The notes below the pieces were generated by a model that did not search any database, was not told the origin of the DNA, and saw only the letters and a program-made list of their open reading frames with translations. A DNA stretch of 64,000 nt from positions 868,001 to 932,000 of the forward strand of contig JAGKQI010000093.1 of NCBI GenBank assembly GCA_018806915.1, written 5' to 3'. A program made the translations under genes and the position numbers. Within the stretch, counting starts at the first letter, position 1; every line of letters starts with the position of its first letter. Origin of the DNA: Phytophthora colocasiae. Taxonomy: Eukaryota; Oomycota; Peronosporomycetes; Peronosporales; Peronosporaceae. Below, piece after piece: positions 9,277 to 19,105 of the stretch.

Positions 9277-11014
9277 ATCGGCTTAATGAGGTGTTGATCC
9301 CTCGAGTTGAAGATCGATCTGTGCAAGTGTCGGCAGTAGCCACGCGTGCAGCCCGAGCGCGACCTGGCGCCGCTGTCTTGCGAGAGGAACTGATCCGGGA
9401 GATGCGGGTTGATCGGATCAGGCGAGCCCAGGACGAGGAGGTCTGGATCGCAGGACTAAAGAAGTACCTGGCTGGGCAGATCGCGGATCTTACTCGAGCC
9501 GAATCCGGATCCTACGCCAAGATCGCCTCCGAGTACGAGGTAGATGAACAAGATCTGTTGTTTTACTGCCCACCAGGGCCGAGATCAAGAGGTGATCGCG
9601 ATCGCCTGATGAGACTTGTAGTTCCAGAAACGCTACAGCAGGATGTCCTCCACCACTATCATACGACTCTGGAAGGAGGACATCAGGGGATCGGACGCAC
9701 TTATCAGCGGATCCGAGATCATTTCCACTGGAGGATTATATCGGAGCGTGCAGCGATACGTAGGCGAGTGTGTAGATTGTGAGACCGGGAAGGGGAGACC
9801 CACGATCCGGGGCGAGTCGCCGGGGAATCTGCAGGCGACATACCCATTCCAGATCATAGCAATGGATCACATACCTTCTCTGCCCAGATCCAACAAAGGC
9901 AACACCGAACTACTGATCTGGGTCGATCTGTTCACGGGATATGTGATCGCAAAGGCCAGTTCCTCCCGATCGGCCCAGACCGTCGCGGAATCTTATGAAG
10001 AATGCGTGTTCCGCAGATTTGGTGCTAGCGAGATGATCAGGCACGATCGAGAACCGGGTTTCATGTCCGACTTCTTCAGATCGTTCACTAAGATCCTGGG
10101 GCAGCGACAACGGGCGACGATGGCCTACCGGCCGCAAGCCAACGGGACTGCGGAACGGATGGTGCAAACGGCGACTAGGGCGATCAAGATGTATGTTCAA
10201 GATCTCGATCAGAAGGACTGGGATGAATACGCGGAGAGACTGACGTTCGCCATTAATACGGCTCACGATCGGGTTCGGGGAGATACCCCTCATTACCTGG
10301 TACATGGATGGGATCCGAGATCGACGTTGGAGGCAACGATCCCGATCGGATCGACCAGACGCCACGATCGCGATCCAAGACGGTGGAGGTATCGGGTTCA
10401 GAGATACTACCAGCAGTCGCGAGAGCAGGTCAACGCTAGACTACGAGAGGCGATTGCAGATCGAGCCGATCGGCACAATCGATCCGCATCAGATCGAAGC
10501 TGAATCACGAGTTTGGCTATACCTAGATCGTGTGAAGGAAGGGTATGCACGTAAACTCGCTCACCTTTGGCACGGCCCGTTCCGTGTTGCAGAGAAGCTC
10601 AACGAATTCACGATCAAGCTGGAGATCGCGGGATCTGATTACCATATCTTTCCAGTGGTCCATGTTTCTAAGCTAAAGCTGGTGCGGAATTTTCCGGATC
10701 GACCGCGGGTCGAGTTGACTGTGGATGAAGCAGATCGGCTAGATTTCGATGAGATCCTCCTTCCGGAGGACAGTTGGGTCCCAGATCTGGATGCCGACGA
10801 GTACGAGGTCGAACGGATCTCGGACATGCGAAGTGGGAAACGGACTCGCTACGGCCGGATCTATCGTGAATTCCTGGTGCACTGGGTCGGTTATGATGAA
10901 CCAACTTGGGTCGACGAAGCTGATCTTAACTGTGGAGCCATACTGGGCGCGTTCCTACGTGATCATGCTAACCGAAATCGGTTTGGCGTGATGCAGTCGC
11001 ACGAAGAGGTGTAG
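9258..11014 (+). pseudogene. Gypsy-1 integrase with C-terminal chromodomain, frameshifted
   Basis: N-terminal zinc-binding HHCC region: HHYHTTLEGGHQGIG, then, after a frame change near 9745, GECVDC. Catalytic core: first Asp in IAMDHIPSLP, second Asp in IRHDREPGF, Glu in RPQANGTAERMVQ. After another frame change near 10490 come the GPF-type segment (LWHGPFRVAEKL ... VVHVSKLKL) and a chromodomain near 10803-10970 (DEYEVERISDMR, then FLVHWVGYDEPTWVDE). Chromodomain integrases target particular chromatin. The frame ends TAG at 11012-11014. The catalytic triad is intact; the two frame changes break the protein as read. Confidence 0.88.
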
Positions 11015-11378
11015 ACGCAGAGAAGGCGACGTGACCGGGTAGATCGCGGATGCTGATCTGGATGTCTATCTGGCTCGGATGTGGAGATTTTATATTTTTC
11101 GTGGAGATTTTATATTTTTCTTGTATATGCATGTGAAACCGGAGTGATTGGATGGAAGGTGTGGAGATTTCGAAGATGCTAAGTGGGATCGAAACTGTGG
11201 AGTAAGTATGGAGAAGAACGCTGGTTTTTGAAGCTGGAAAGATTACGTGGAATTGAAAAGAGGCTAGGCTGGAGTCAGGATCGCGTGGCGAAGTACCGGA
11301 TCGTGATAGAGGATATGTAAGCGTGCTGACCGACTCCGGGCTCAGCTGATCACCTCCGGACTGGTCGAGATCGCGGGA
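11015..11378. other. Short non-coding spacer after pol, with a 20-bp tandem duplication
   Basis: No ORF of note. It lies between the pol stop and the end of the antisense ORFs. The 20-mer GTGGAGATTTTATATTTTTC occurs twice head to tail at 11081-11100 and 11101-11120; GTGGAGATTT recurs at 11160. The AT-rich repeat could be a polyadenylation region for the convergent sense and antisense transcripts, but this is only positional inference. Confidence 0.6.
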
Positions 11379-13044
11379 TCAGGGAGTCCCAGGAGGTGTA
11401 GGTGGAGCAGGCGGGTTAAACTTGTTTTCGAGCCGTGGGATCTGCCGGGACGGGTGATCTGCCGGCCGATCGCGGTAATGGTTGCGCCAAGGGTCCTCCT
11501 GATCGCATTCTGCCAACGCAGAGATCAGATCGGTGGGCTCCGGTCGGTTCAGAGTCGGCTGGGCCAGGTTAGCCATTCGGGAGGCCGATCCGGGGTACCA
11601 GTATACCCGATCACGGATAGTAGGGAAGTGCAGGAAGTAGGGATCGAGCAGAAGATCGATGTCCGCCCACATCGCCCTCATCATGGGCAGGAATCGTCCC
11701 AACAGCAGCCGCCAACGTTCTCCGGTACGGCTACGCCGTTGCCGACGCTCGAGGTAATACCGACGGAGATCAGGATCAGCTTCATACATCGCCTTCGTGA
11801 TCTCGAGATAATGGGTCGATTCCCAGTAGGCCTGCAGGTGATCTGACTCGAAGGCGGCGTAGGCATCCGCGATCTGCCCCAGCATGGTTCCAGCACGACG
11901 ATGTAGACCGAGATCGAAGGTGAGGGGGGCCGGTCGGTTGCGGAGCACCTCCCAAGGTCGGGTAGCAAGTAGGGCCTGCACGTTGGGCCCAGTGATCAGG
12001 CTAGCCAACCAACCGACCCCGGCTCGGGAAGGGCGATTAGCCGGTGATCTCGCGGGGTAGAGGAATCCGGGAGGTAGCAGCAGCCTCTTGGACAATGTGG
12101 AGAGGATCATACCGACGATCGCCAAAGTTCCGACGAACATCAGATCCCACGGGAAGACATCACCAGCCGCAAACTGCCGGACGTTCGCATACCCGGGAAT
12201 AGACGAGCTGATCGCGAACAGGGGAGGGTGCAGCTGGGGGCGTGGCGAGCCGCCGGGAGAGCCGCCACCCGGAGATCCCCCACCGGGAGGGCTCCCGCCA
12301 GCTGGACTACCCTCGGGGACCCCTGAGGAGAAGTGATCGGAGTCTGTGGGGAACTGCCGCCCGGAGGTGTCGGCTGCGCCGGAGGCGTCGATGGAGCAGG
12401 CCCCCCTTGATCGCCGGATGCTGGAGGAGGATTTCCATGCCGGCGGTGCCACGACAGCGATCGGAGTATCGTAGCCCGAAGAGCGTCGTCGGATCCAGCG
12501 CCAGAATCCTCCGCGTCATCGTCATGCTCTGGATCGGGTTTACGTTTGGACCGATCCGAGCCACCCTTCTTCGGGGAAGGTGCTTCCACGGTCACTTGCG
12601 AGGTCGCCTGGGTGCGATCTGCTTCCTCCGCATCCGGCCCAGTCGGGATCGCGGGTTCAGGACCCAGATCGAAGGGGTCTGGGCTTTCCTCGTGCTTTTC
12701 TTCGAGCTCGGTCGCCTGGGCCTGGCCACCGGGTTGGTCTCCAGCAGGAACATCAGGTGGGGCCGCGTCGTGATCGGCCGGGGAGGCTCCGTCCGCGAGG
12801 TCTTGTGCGGGGGCGATGTAGCAGGAGATGGGGGCGGACTGAGAGCACGTTTGACCCCCCGTTCATCTTGAGCAGCGCGGAGCCGAGACACCATTTCGGT
12901 CAGGACGTTGGTGGTCGCCATTACGTCACCTTCTGCCTGATCGTAGTTCTCCTGCAATGCCTGAAGACTCGCTTCTAACTCCTGCACTTCGGCATGGGTA
13001 CCGATCAGATCATCCTCTACGACAAACAGAATATGAGTGATCAT
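11379..13044 (-). pseudogene. Gypsy-1 antisense ORF B (low complexity plus helical domain)
   Basis: Reads on the - strand from ATG at 13044. N-terminal ~70 residues form a helix/coiled coil (AEVQELEASLQALQENYDQA). After a frame change near 12820 comes a proline/acidic region with a nuclear-signal-like patch (SPKKGGSDRSKRKPDPEHDD). After a second change near 12315 comes a glycine/proline repeat (GGSPGG units). A hydrophobic segment LMFVGTLAIVGMILSTL near 12100-12150 could cross a membrane, and ~200 residues of helical domain end at 11379. No known family was recognised. The coherent composition on both sides of each frame change argues that it was once one ORF. Confidence 0.55.
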
Positions 13045-13062
13045 GGTCAGGTGGAGGGGGAT

Positions 13063-13983
13063 CTAGACTATATGCGCACCTAGACGAGTGGATCGTTGTC
13101 GCTCGGCGCTGAGATCCGCCTGTGCTCTGTCACGATCTGCGAACGCTTGGTCTCGTTCCACGAGTAGGCGATTCCGCTCCGAAGTGACTCGGTTCAGTTC
13201 GGAGTTAGCGTGGGCGAGTTGATCGGTGGCTAGGTCACGTTCACCAGCGATACTGGTCAGGGAAGCGATCGCTCGGGCGGAGTCCGCCAAGGCTCGATCT
13301 CGCTCAGCCAGGGCCAATCGGGTGGGAGCCCCTGTCGAAGGCGTGGGGCTGGAATCAAGTTGGAGATGTGCAAGATCAGCCGAGATCCGGTTGTAGCTGG
13401 CCTTGGCAGTGATGGAGTCTTGCTTCGCCTCAGCCAGATCGCAAGCATGGATCCGGGCTTCCGCCTGGAGATCCTGGATCTCGTTGGTGGCTTGTTCCCC
13501 CTCTTCGGTCAGACGATCCCTGTCCTCTGTAGCTCGATCTAGGTCTGCCTGGGCAGAGTTGAGACGCCGCGCGAACTCGTCGCGTTCCGATCGGAGCTGG
13601 TGAACCTGCATACGCAATCCATCGAGATCAGAGGCTTCCTCCGCGAGATCAGCGATCTCGCGCTCCAGACGCGCAATCTCGCCCTGCTGGTCTGCCCGGA
13701 ACCGCTCCATGGCGTCGACATGCGCCCGAAGTTCCATGGCTTCACGACTTAGTTGATCACGTTCGCGCACCAGGCGATCCCACCCTGGACTGCCCGGCAT
13801 CGGCCCAGCCTCATCGGATGAGAGCGGGCGTGCGTGGTCTGGAGCCGGACCCGACGAACGTCGCGAGATGTCGGAATGGGGAGATGGCGGACCGTCGGGG
13901 GATCTTGGGGAATCGGGGGATCTTGGGGAATCGGGAGGTGTAGGCAAATAATCGCTCCCGGGATCACTTCCTTGCTGGCTCAT
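13063..13983 (-). CDS. Gypsy-1 antisense ORF A: long coiled-coil protein
   Basis: 306 residues from ATG 13983 (MSQQGSDPGSDYLP), intact. Residues ~15-60 are SP-rich with repeated SPRSPD units. From ~75 to the end it is almost one continuous coiled coil (LEREIADLAEEASDL, AERDRALADSARAIASL and similar). The frame stays open upstream into the LTR, but the chosen Met is the first one inside the internal region. It lies ~125 bp inside the 3' LTR and 19 bp before ORF B, so the two may share an antisense transcript started in or near the 3' LTR. It could be a structural or chromatin partner of the element. Function unknown. Confidence 0.62.
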   Translation of the reverse strand: MSQQGSDPGSDYLPTPPDSPRSPDSPRSPDGPPSPHSDISRRSSGPAPDHARPLSSDEAGPMPGSPGWDRLVRERDQLSREAMELRAHVDAMERFRADQQGEIARLEREIADLAEEASDLDGLRMQVHQLRSERDEFARRLNSAQADLDRATEDRDRLTEEGEQATNEIQDLQAEARIHACDLAEAKQDSITAKASYNRISADLAHLQLDSSPTPSTGAPTRLALAERDRALADSARAIASLTSIAGERDLATDQLAHANSELNRVTSERNRLLVERDQAFADRDRAQADLSAERQRSTRLGAHIV

Positions 13984-14095
13984 GGAGACTGGAAGGGATC
14001 CGTTGGTGGTGGTCGAAGTGTTGTCGGGGTGACTTGTGCCTTGGGCTGAAGATTGGAGAATGAGACCTGAAGTGGACCGAGACGGACCAACTTGC

Positions 14096-14109
14096 AGGCT
14101 GGGGGCGGA
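14096..14109 (+). other. Polypurine tract of Gypsy-1
   Basis: GGCTGGGGGCGGA runs into the TG of the 3' LTR, the expected place for the plus-strand primer. It is not fully purine. Confidence 0.6.
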
Positions 14110-15547
14110 TGTGGTGAAGCGCGAATAAGAAATCCGAGAAAAGGCAACGTCAGGCCCTAAGAGAGTCGGATCAAGCGACAGGGGCCTCTGGCGAAGCAAG
14201 ATGTCAGTTGATGACCCCAGATTGCGCGAACGATGGCTGACGAATGGATCCAGATCGATGTTCGTCTGGATCTCGCCAGCGATGAATGGATGGCGTCTTG
14301 GTCAAGTGAGACTAAGTGATTGGAGAACCCGTCGTGCGGTCCCGCGTGGCGGCTCAGGGTCGGAGGAGAAAAGGGCGCCTTGCCTGAGGTCGCATGAGAA
14401 GGAGATCAAGGCGGCAGAGGGTCGGGATCGGTGTGATCTATGGTGGGCCGGTGACAACATAACCGTGAGATGCTGCCGAGGGGACCTGATGGCAGTGTTA
14501 GTCGCGTGGGGAGTGGTGATCAAGTCTGGGAAGCTCAAGACCTGGAATGTCGACGACGCAGGCACGCGAGATCAAGTATGAAGGCTGCTGATCGGGATCA
14601 TTGTTCAAGACGGTGGACCAAGATCGATGACCGAGATGGTTGATCGAGATCGGCTGATCGCCAGATCGGCTGATCAGCTGATCGCCAGATCGACAGATCG
14701 GCTGATCGGCTGATCGCCAGATCGCCTGATCGCCTGATCGCCTGATCGCCAGATCGCCAGATCGCCAGATCGGCTGATCGCCAGATCGGCAGATCGAGAT
14801 CGCGATCAGGGGTTAGGTGAGATCAAGATCGAAGATCGGAAGGGCAGCTGTGTAGCCGGATGTCAGGTAATCGTAGGATAGCAGATGAGGATGGGGCTAG
14901 TAGACATAGGAATAACCATAAACAGAATCGAATTTGCTCTGGACATCACAAGTGCCTTCGTTCAAGACCGGAACTGGGAATTACATTGGCCCCCCGGCAT
15001 CAAGAAGGTAAGGAGAAGAGATCTAGCATAGAGGTTAATTCTGGATAATACATTGGCCAGTTTTACCCTATCTAGTGATCTATCCTTTACGTGCGAACTA
15101 CGGATCGGAAGGAATTGGCTGCTTGGCCTGACGATCTCGTTGACTCTCAACCCATCAAGACACCCGCTATAGAAAGCGGCAAGCATCGTAAAGGAAGGGA
15201 TCAGATCCCCAACATTGGACCTTTGGAAGACCTGGATCGAAGACCAGGTGACCGGATCAAGGCTCGAGAACTCGCCTGTGACCCGGATCAACCCCTCCGA
15301 GGTAGAGTGAAGTATTCCCACGCTATCTCACACCCCCTACGTCACCCAAGACATTCTTCTCGTCCCAAGACATCTTCAGAAGTCACCTGGAAGAGCGTAA
15401 CCCGCCTACCGACGGGTACACAAGGTGAACACTACACGCAGCAAGATCACGGATCATCGGGGGACCCCCTCCGTTAGTCGGTGTCTGGGCGCAAGTGGCG
15501 ATCGCGATCGGCCTCAACCAGATTTTGGCCAGATCCGCTCCACCACA
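14110..15547 (+). repeat. Gypsy-1 3' LTR
   Basis: 1438 bp, matching the 5' LTR at an offset of 12464 bp until the GATC minisatellite, then at 12440 after three octamers are lost. It ends CACCACA and is followed by the CTTG target duplication and the Crypton 3' fragment. Confidence 0.92.
14648..14807. repeat. 8-bp GATC minisatellite inside the 3' LTR
   Basis: Same octamer array as at 2184-2367, three units shorter and with consecutive GATCGCCT units in place of GATCGGCT. Confidence 0.9.
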
Positions 15548-15808
15548 CTTGCACCGTTCGACGCAGAGACGCAGCCCAAGATCGGTGGTGTCCAGCGAAT
15601 ACTATTCACAGCCTGCTATAATCTGGAAAGCTCCAAGTACAACATAAGTCAGCAAGTGGCAGACGTTCTGACAGCTTACCTGATCATGCACTACTCGCTT
15701 ATAAAGAAGCTTCGCGAAGATGGACTTGCTGCCCGACGCATGGAAGATGCTGTTGAACACGCGGGATCATCGGTCGCTGAACAGCTAGCTTGGTCGCAAA
15801 AGCAGTGA
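15548..15808 (+). pseudogene. Crypton recombinase, 3' part, truncated at the tRNA array
   Basis: Continues the Crypton frame after the duplicated CTTG: the joined codons read L-A-P-F-D-A, followed by a helical segment (ACYNLESSKYNISQQVADV, then LIKKLREDGLAARRMEDAVE). The reading ends QLAWSQKQ at 15808, where the last codons already belong to the tRNA repeat, which starts at GCAAAAGCAG (15796). The recombinase is thus cut off at the array border, by array growth or by a recombination event there. Confidence 0.75.
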
Positions 15809-15908
15809 GGTGCGAGGAGAAGCGTGTGCAGAGAGCAGTGATGTGTGTGGGAGCTGCGTGGGGAGCGTGCTGGCGGCGCGACAAGTGGGCGTGAAATGTG
15901 GTTTGCGT

Positions 15909-15980
15909 GGCCTTGTGGTCTAGTGGTATGATTCTCGCTTAGGGTGCGAGAGGTCCCGGATTCGATCTCCGGCAAGGCCC
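15909..15980 (+). tRNA. tRNA-Pro(AGG), array copy 1
   Basis: Reference copy. Acceptor stem GGCCTTG pairs with CAAGGCC (15973-15979), with discriminator C. The anticodon stem CTCGC/GCGAG closes the 7-base loop TTAGGGT, giving anticodon AGG (decodes CCU, and CCC/CCA if A34 becomes inosine). The T-arm is CCGGA-TTCGATC-TCCGG. The internal Pol III promoter is intact: A box TGGTCTAGTGG and B box GATTCGATCTC. No intron and no encoded CCA, as expected for a eukaryotic nuclear gene. It closely resembles animal tRNA-Pro(AGG) in the D and anticodon arms. The next copy starts 385 bp on. Confidence 0.96.
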
Positions 15981-16013
15981 TGCTCTTTGCTCGTCGTTTC
16001 GGACACCCGTTTG

Positions 16014-16027
16014 TTTTTGCCGTTTTT
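16014..16027 (+). terminator. Pol III T-run terminators of array copy 1 (representative)
   Basis: The first run of four or more T after the gene is TTTTT at 16014-16018, then TTTTT at 16023-16027. The nearest terminator is therefore ~34 nt past the tRNA end; the bases between hold only TTT runs. The same arrangement recurs in every unit, with runs of 4 or 5 T and sometimes three TTTTTGCCG copies (near 39490, 44215 and 46970). Confidence 0.7.
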
Positions 16028-16293
16028 GCCGTCTTCGAGCCGTTGTATTGTCCGTTGGCACGGCAGCAGTGTCGTCGAGCGTGTGACATACGAGTGTACC
16101 GGCCAGATCCCCCCAAAACCCCCGTTGAGTGTCGGGTTGTGATTGTAGCTGGTTGAGAAGGCATGTTTGGGCGTGGAGAGTGGCAAAAGCAGCGAGGTGC
16201 GAGGAGAAGCGTGTGCAGAGAGCAGTGATGTGTGGGAGCTGCGTGGGGAGCGTGCTGGCGGCGCGACAAGTGGGCGTGAAATGTGGTTTGCGT

Positions 16294-16365
16294 GGCCTTG
16301 TGGTCTAGTGGTATGATTCTCGCTTAGGGTGCGAGAGGTCCCGGATTCGATCTCCGGCAAGGCCC
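16294..16365 (+). tRNA. tRNA-Pro(AGG), array copy 2
   Basis: Identical to copy 1; next copy 387 bp on. Confidence 0.95.
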
Positions 16366-16680
16366 TGCTCTTTGCTCGTCGTTTCGGACACCCGTTTGTT
16401 TTTGCCGTTTTTGCCGTCTTCGAGCCGTTGTATTGTCCGTTGGCACGGCAGCAGTGTCGTCGAGCGTGTGACATACGAGTGTACCGGCCAGATCCCCCCA
16501 AAAAACCCGTTGAGTGTCGGGTTGTGATTGTAGCTGGTTGAGAAGGCATGTTTGGGCGTGGAGAGTGGCAAAAGCAGCGAGGTGCGAGGAGAAGCGTGTG
16601 CAGAGAGCAGTGATGTGTGTGGGAGCTGCGTGGGGAGCGTGCTGGCGGCGCGACAAGTGGGCGTGAAATGTGGTTTGCGT

Positions 16681-16752
16681 GGCCTTGTGGTCTAGTGGTA
16701 TGATTCTCGCTTAGGGTGCGAGAGGTCCCGGATTCGATCTCCGGCAAGGCCC
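16681..16752 (+). tRNA. tRNA-Pro(AGG), array copy 3
   Basis: Identical to copy 1; next copy 386 bp on. Confidence 0.95.
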
Positions 16753-17066
16753 TACTCTTTGCTCGTCGTTTCGGACACCCGTTTGTTTTGCCGTTTTGCC
16801 GTCTTCGAGCCGTTGTATTGTCCGTTGGCACGGCAGCAGTGTCGTCGAGCGTGTGACATACGAGTGTACCGGCCAGATCCCCAAAACCCGTTGAGTGTCG
16901 AAAATGGTAGTTGTGATTGTAGCTGGTTGAGAAGGCATGTTTGGGCGTGGAAGTGGCAAAAGCAGCGAGGTGCGAGGAGAAGCGTGTGCAGAGAGCAGTG
17001 ATGTGTGGGAGCTGCGTGGGGAGCGTGCTGGCGGCGCGACAAGTGGGCGTGAAATGTGGTTTGCGT

Positions 17067-17138
17067 GGCCTTGTGGTCTAGTGGTATGATTCTCGCTTAG
17101 GGTGCGAGAGGTCCCGGATTCGATCTCCGGCAAGGCCC
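17067..17138 (+). tRNA. tRNA-Pro(AGG), array copy 4
   Basis: Identical to copy 1; its 3' spacer is diverged at 17180-17232; next copy 392 bp on. Confidence 0.95.
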
Positions 17139-17458
17139 TGCTCTTTGCTCGTCGTTTCGGACACCCGTTTGTTTTTGCCGTATTTCGCCACATCGAGCCT
17201 TTGAATTGACCGATGGCACGGAAGAAGAGTTGTCGAGCGTGTGACATACGAGTGTACCGGCCAGATCCCCAAACCCCCGTTAAGTGTCGAAAATGGTAGT
17301 TGTGATTGTAGCTGGTTGAGAAGGCATGTTTGGGCGTGGAGAGTGGCAAAAGCAGCGAGGTGCGAGGAGAAGCGTGTGCAGAGAGCAGTGATGTGTGTGG
17401 GAGCTGCGTGGGGAGCGTGCTGGCGGCGCGACAAGTGGGCGTGAAATGTGGTTTGCGT

Positions 17459-17530
17459 GGCCTTGTGGTCTAGTGGTATGATTCTCGCTTAGGGTGCGAG
17501 AGGTCCCGGATTCGATCTCCGGCAAGGCCC
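17459..17530 (+). tRNA. tRNA-Pro(AGG), array copy 5
   Basis: Identical to copy 1; next copy 395 bp on. Confidence 0.95.
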
Positions 17531-17853
17531 TGCTCTTTGCTCGTCGTTTCGGACACCCGTTTGTTTTTGCCGTTTTTGCCGTCTTCGAGCCTTTGTATTG
17601 TCCGTTGGCACGGCAGCAGTGTCGTCGAGCGTGTGACATACGAGTGTACCGGCCAGATCCCCCCAAAACCCCCGTTGAGTGTCGAAAATGGTAGTTGTGA
17701 TTGTAGCTGGTTGAGAAGGCATGTTTGGGCGTGGAGAGTGGCAAAAGCAGCGAGGTGCGAGGAGAAGCGTGTGCAGAGAGCAGTGATGTGTGTGGGAGCT
17801 GCGTGGGGAGCGTGCTGGCGGCGCGACAAGTGGGCGTGAAATGTGGTTTGCGT

Positions 17854-17925
17854 GGCCTTGTGGTCTAGTGGTATGATTCTCGCTTAGGGTGCGAGAGGTC
17901 CCGGATTCGATCTCCGGCAAGGCCC
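17854..17925 (+). tRNA. tRNA-Pro(AGG), array copy 6
   Basis: Identical to copy 1; next copy 395 bp on. Confidence 0.95.
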
Positions 17926-18248
17926 TGCTCTTTGCTCGTCGTTTCGGACACCCGTTTGTTTTTGCCGTTTTTGCCGTCTTCGAGCCGTTGTATTGTCCGT
18001 TGGCACGGCAGCAGTGTCGTCGAGCGTGTGACATACGAGTGTACCGGCCAGATCCCCCCAAAACCCCCGTTAAATGTCGAAAATGGTAGTTGTGATTGTA
18101 GCTGGTTGAGAAGGCATGTTTGGGCGTGGAGAGTGGCAAAAGCAGCGAGGTGCGAGGAGAAGCGTGTGCAGAGAGCAGTGATGTGTGTGGGAGCTGCGTG
18201 GGGAGCGTGCTGGCGGCGCGACAAGTGGGCGTGAAATGTGGTTTGCGT

Positions 18249-18320
18249 GGCCTTGTGGTCTAGTGGTATGATTCTCGCTTAGGGTGCGAGAGGTCCCGGA
18301 TTCGATCTCCGGCAAGGCCC
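18249..18320 (+). tRNA. tRNA-Pro(AGG), array copy 7
   Basis: Identical to copy 1; next copy 395 bp on. Confidence 0.95.
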
Positions 18321-18643
18321 TGCTCTTTGCTCGTCGTTTCGGACACCCGTTTGTTTTTGCCGTTTTTGCCGTCTTCGAGCCGTTGTATTGTCCGTTGGCA
18401 CGGCAGCAGTGTCGTCGAGCGTGTGACATACGAGTGTACCGGCCAGATCCCCCAAAAACCCCCGTTTACTGTCGAAAATGGTAGTTGTGATTGTAGCTGG
18501 TTGAGAAGGCATGTTTGGGCGTGGAGAGTGGCAAAAGCAGCGAGGTGCGAGGAGAAGCGTGTGAAGAGAGACCAGAGGTCTGTGGGAGCTGCGAGAGGAG
18601 CGTGCTGGCGGCGCGACAAGTGGGCGTGAAATGTGGTTTGCGT

Positions 18644-18715
18644 GGCCTTGTGGTCTAGTGGTATGATTCTCGCTTAGGGTGCGAGAGGTCCCGGATTCGA
18701 TCTCCGGCAAGGCCC
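18644..18715 (+). tRNA. tRNA-Pro(AGG), array copy 8
   Basis: Identical to copy 1; next copy 391 bp on. Confidence 0.95.
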
Positions 18716-19034
18716 TGCTCTTTGCTCGTCGTTTCGGTCACCCGTTTGTTTTGCCGTTTTTGCCGTCTTCGAGCCGTTGTATTGTCCGTTGGCACGGCAG
18801 CAGTGTCGTCGAGCGTGTGACATACGAGTGTACCAGCCAGATCCCCAAAACCCCGTTGAGTGTCTAAACTGGTAGTTGTGATTGTAGCTGGTTGAGAAGG
18901 CATGTTTGGGCGTGGAGAGTGGCAAAAGCAGCGAGGTGCGAGGAGAAGCGTGTGCAGAGAGCAGTGATGTGTGTGGGAGCTGCGTGGGGAGCGTGCTGGC
19001 GGCGCGACAAGTGGGCGTGAAATGTGGTTTGCGT

Positions 19035-19105
19035 GGCCTTGTGGTCTAGTGGTATGATTCTCGCTTAGGTGCGAGAGGTCCCGGATTCGATCTCCGGCAA
19101 GGCCC
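19035..19105 (+). tRNA. tRNA-Pro variant, array copy 9 (one G missing in anticodon loop)
   Basis: 71 nt. The loop reads TTAGGT instead of TTAGGGT, a 6-base anticodon loop between intact stems, so it is probably non-functional as a normal Pro tRNA. Next copy 392 bp on. Confidence 0.85.

Larger units (their letters stand above)
1646..15547 (+). mobile_element. Gypsy-1: complete-length Ty3/gypsy chromodomain LTR retrotransposon
   Basis: 13.9 kb bounded by direct LTRs (1646-3107 and 14110-15547) that start TGTGGTGAAG and end CACCACA. The 4 bp before the left LTR (1642-1645) and after the right LTR (15548-15551) are both CTTG, a target-site duplication. Removing the element and one CTTG restores the Crypton reading frame, which confirms both borders. 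Order on the + strand is charged ORF, gag, protease, RT, RNase H, second RNase H, integrase, chromodomain: the Ty3/gypsy order. Between pol and the right LTR is a ~2.6-kb antisense coding block. The pol region carries several single-base frameshifts. Confidence 0.93.

Noticed and set aside
15981..16293. A second RNA gene (5S, snRNA or another tRNA) in the spacer
   Set aside because: No A/B box pair, cloverleaf or known snRNA pattern found in the spacer; high conservation is explained by array homogenisation.
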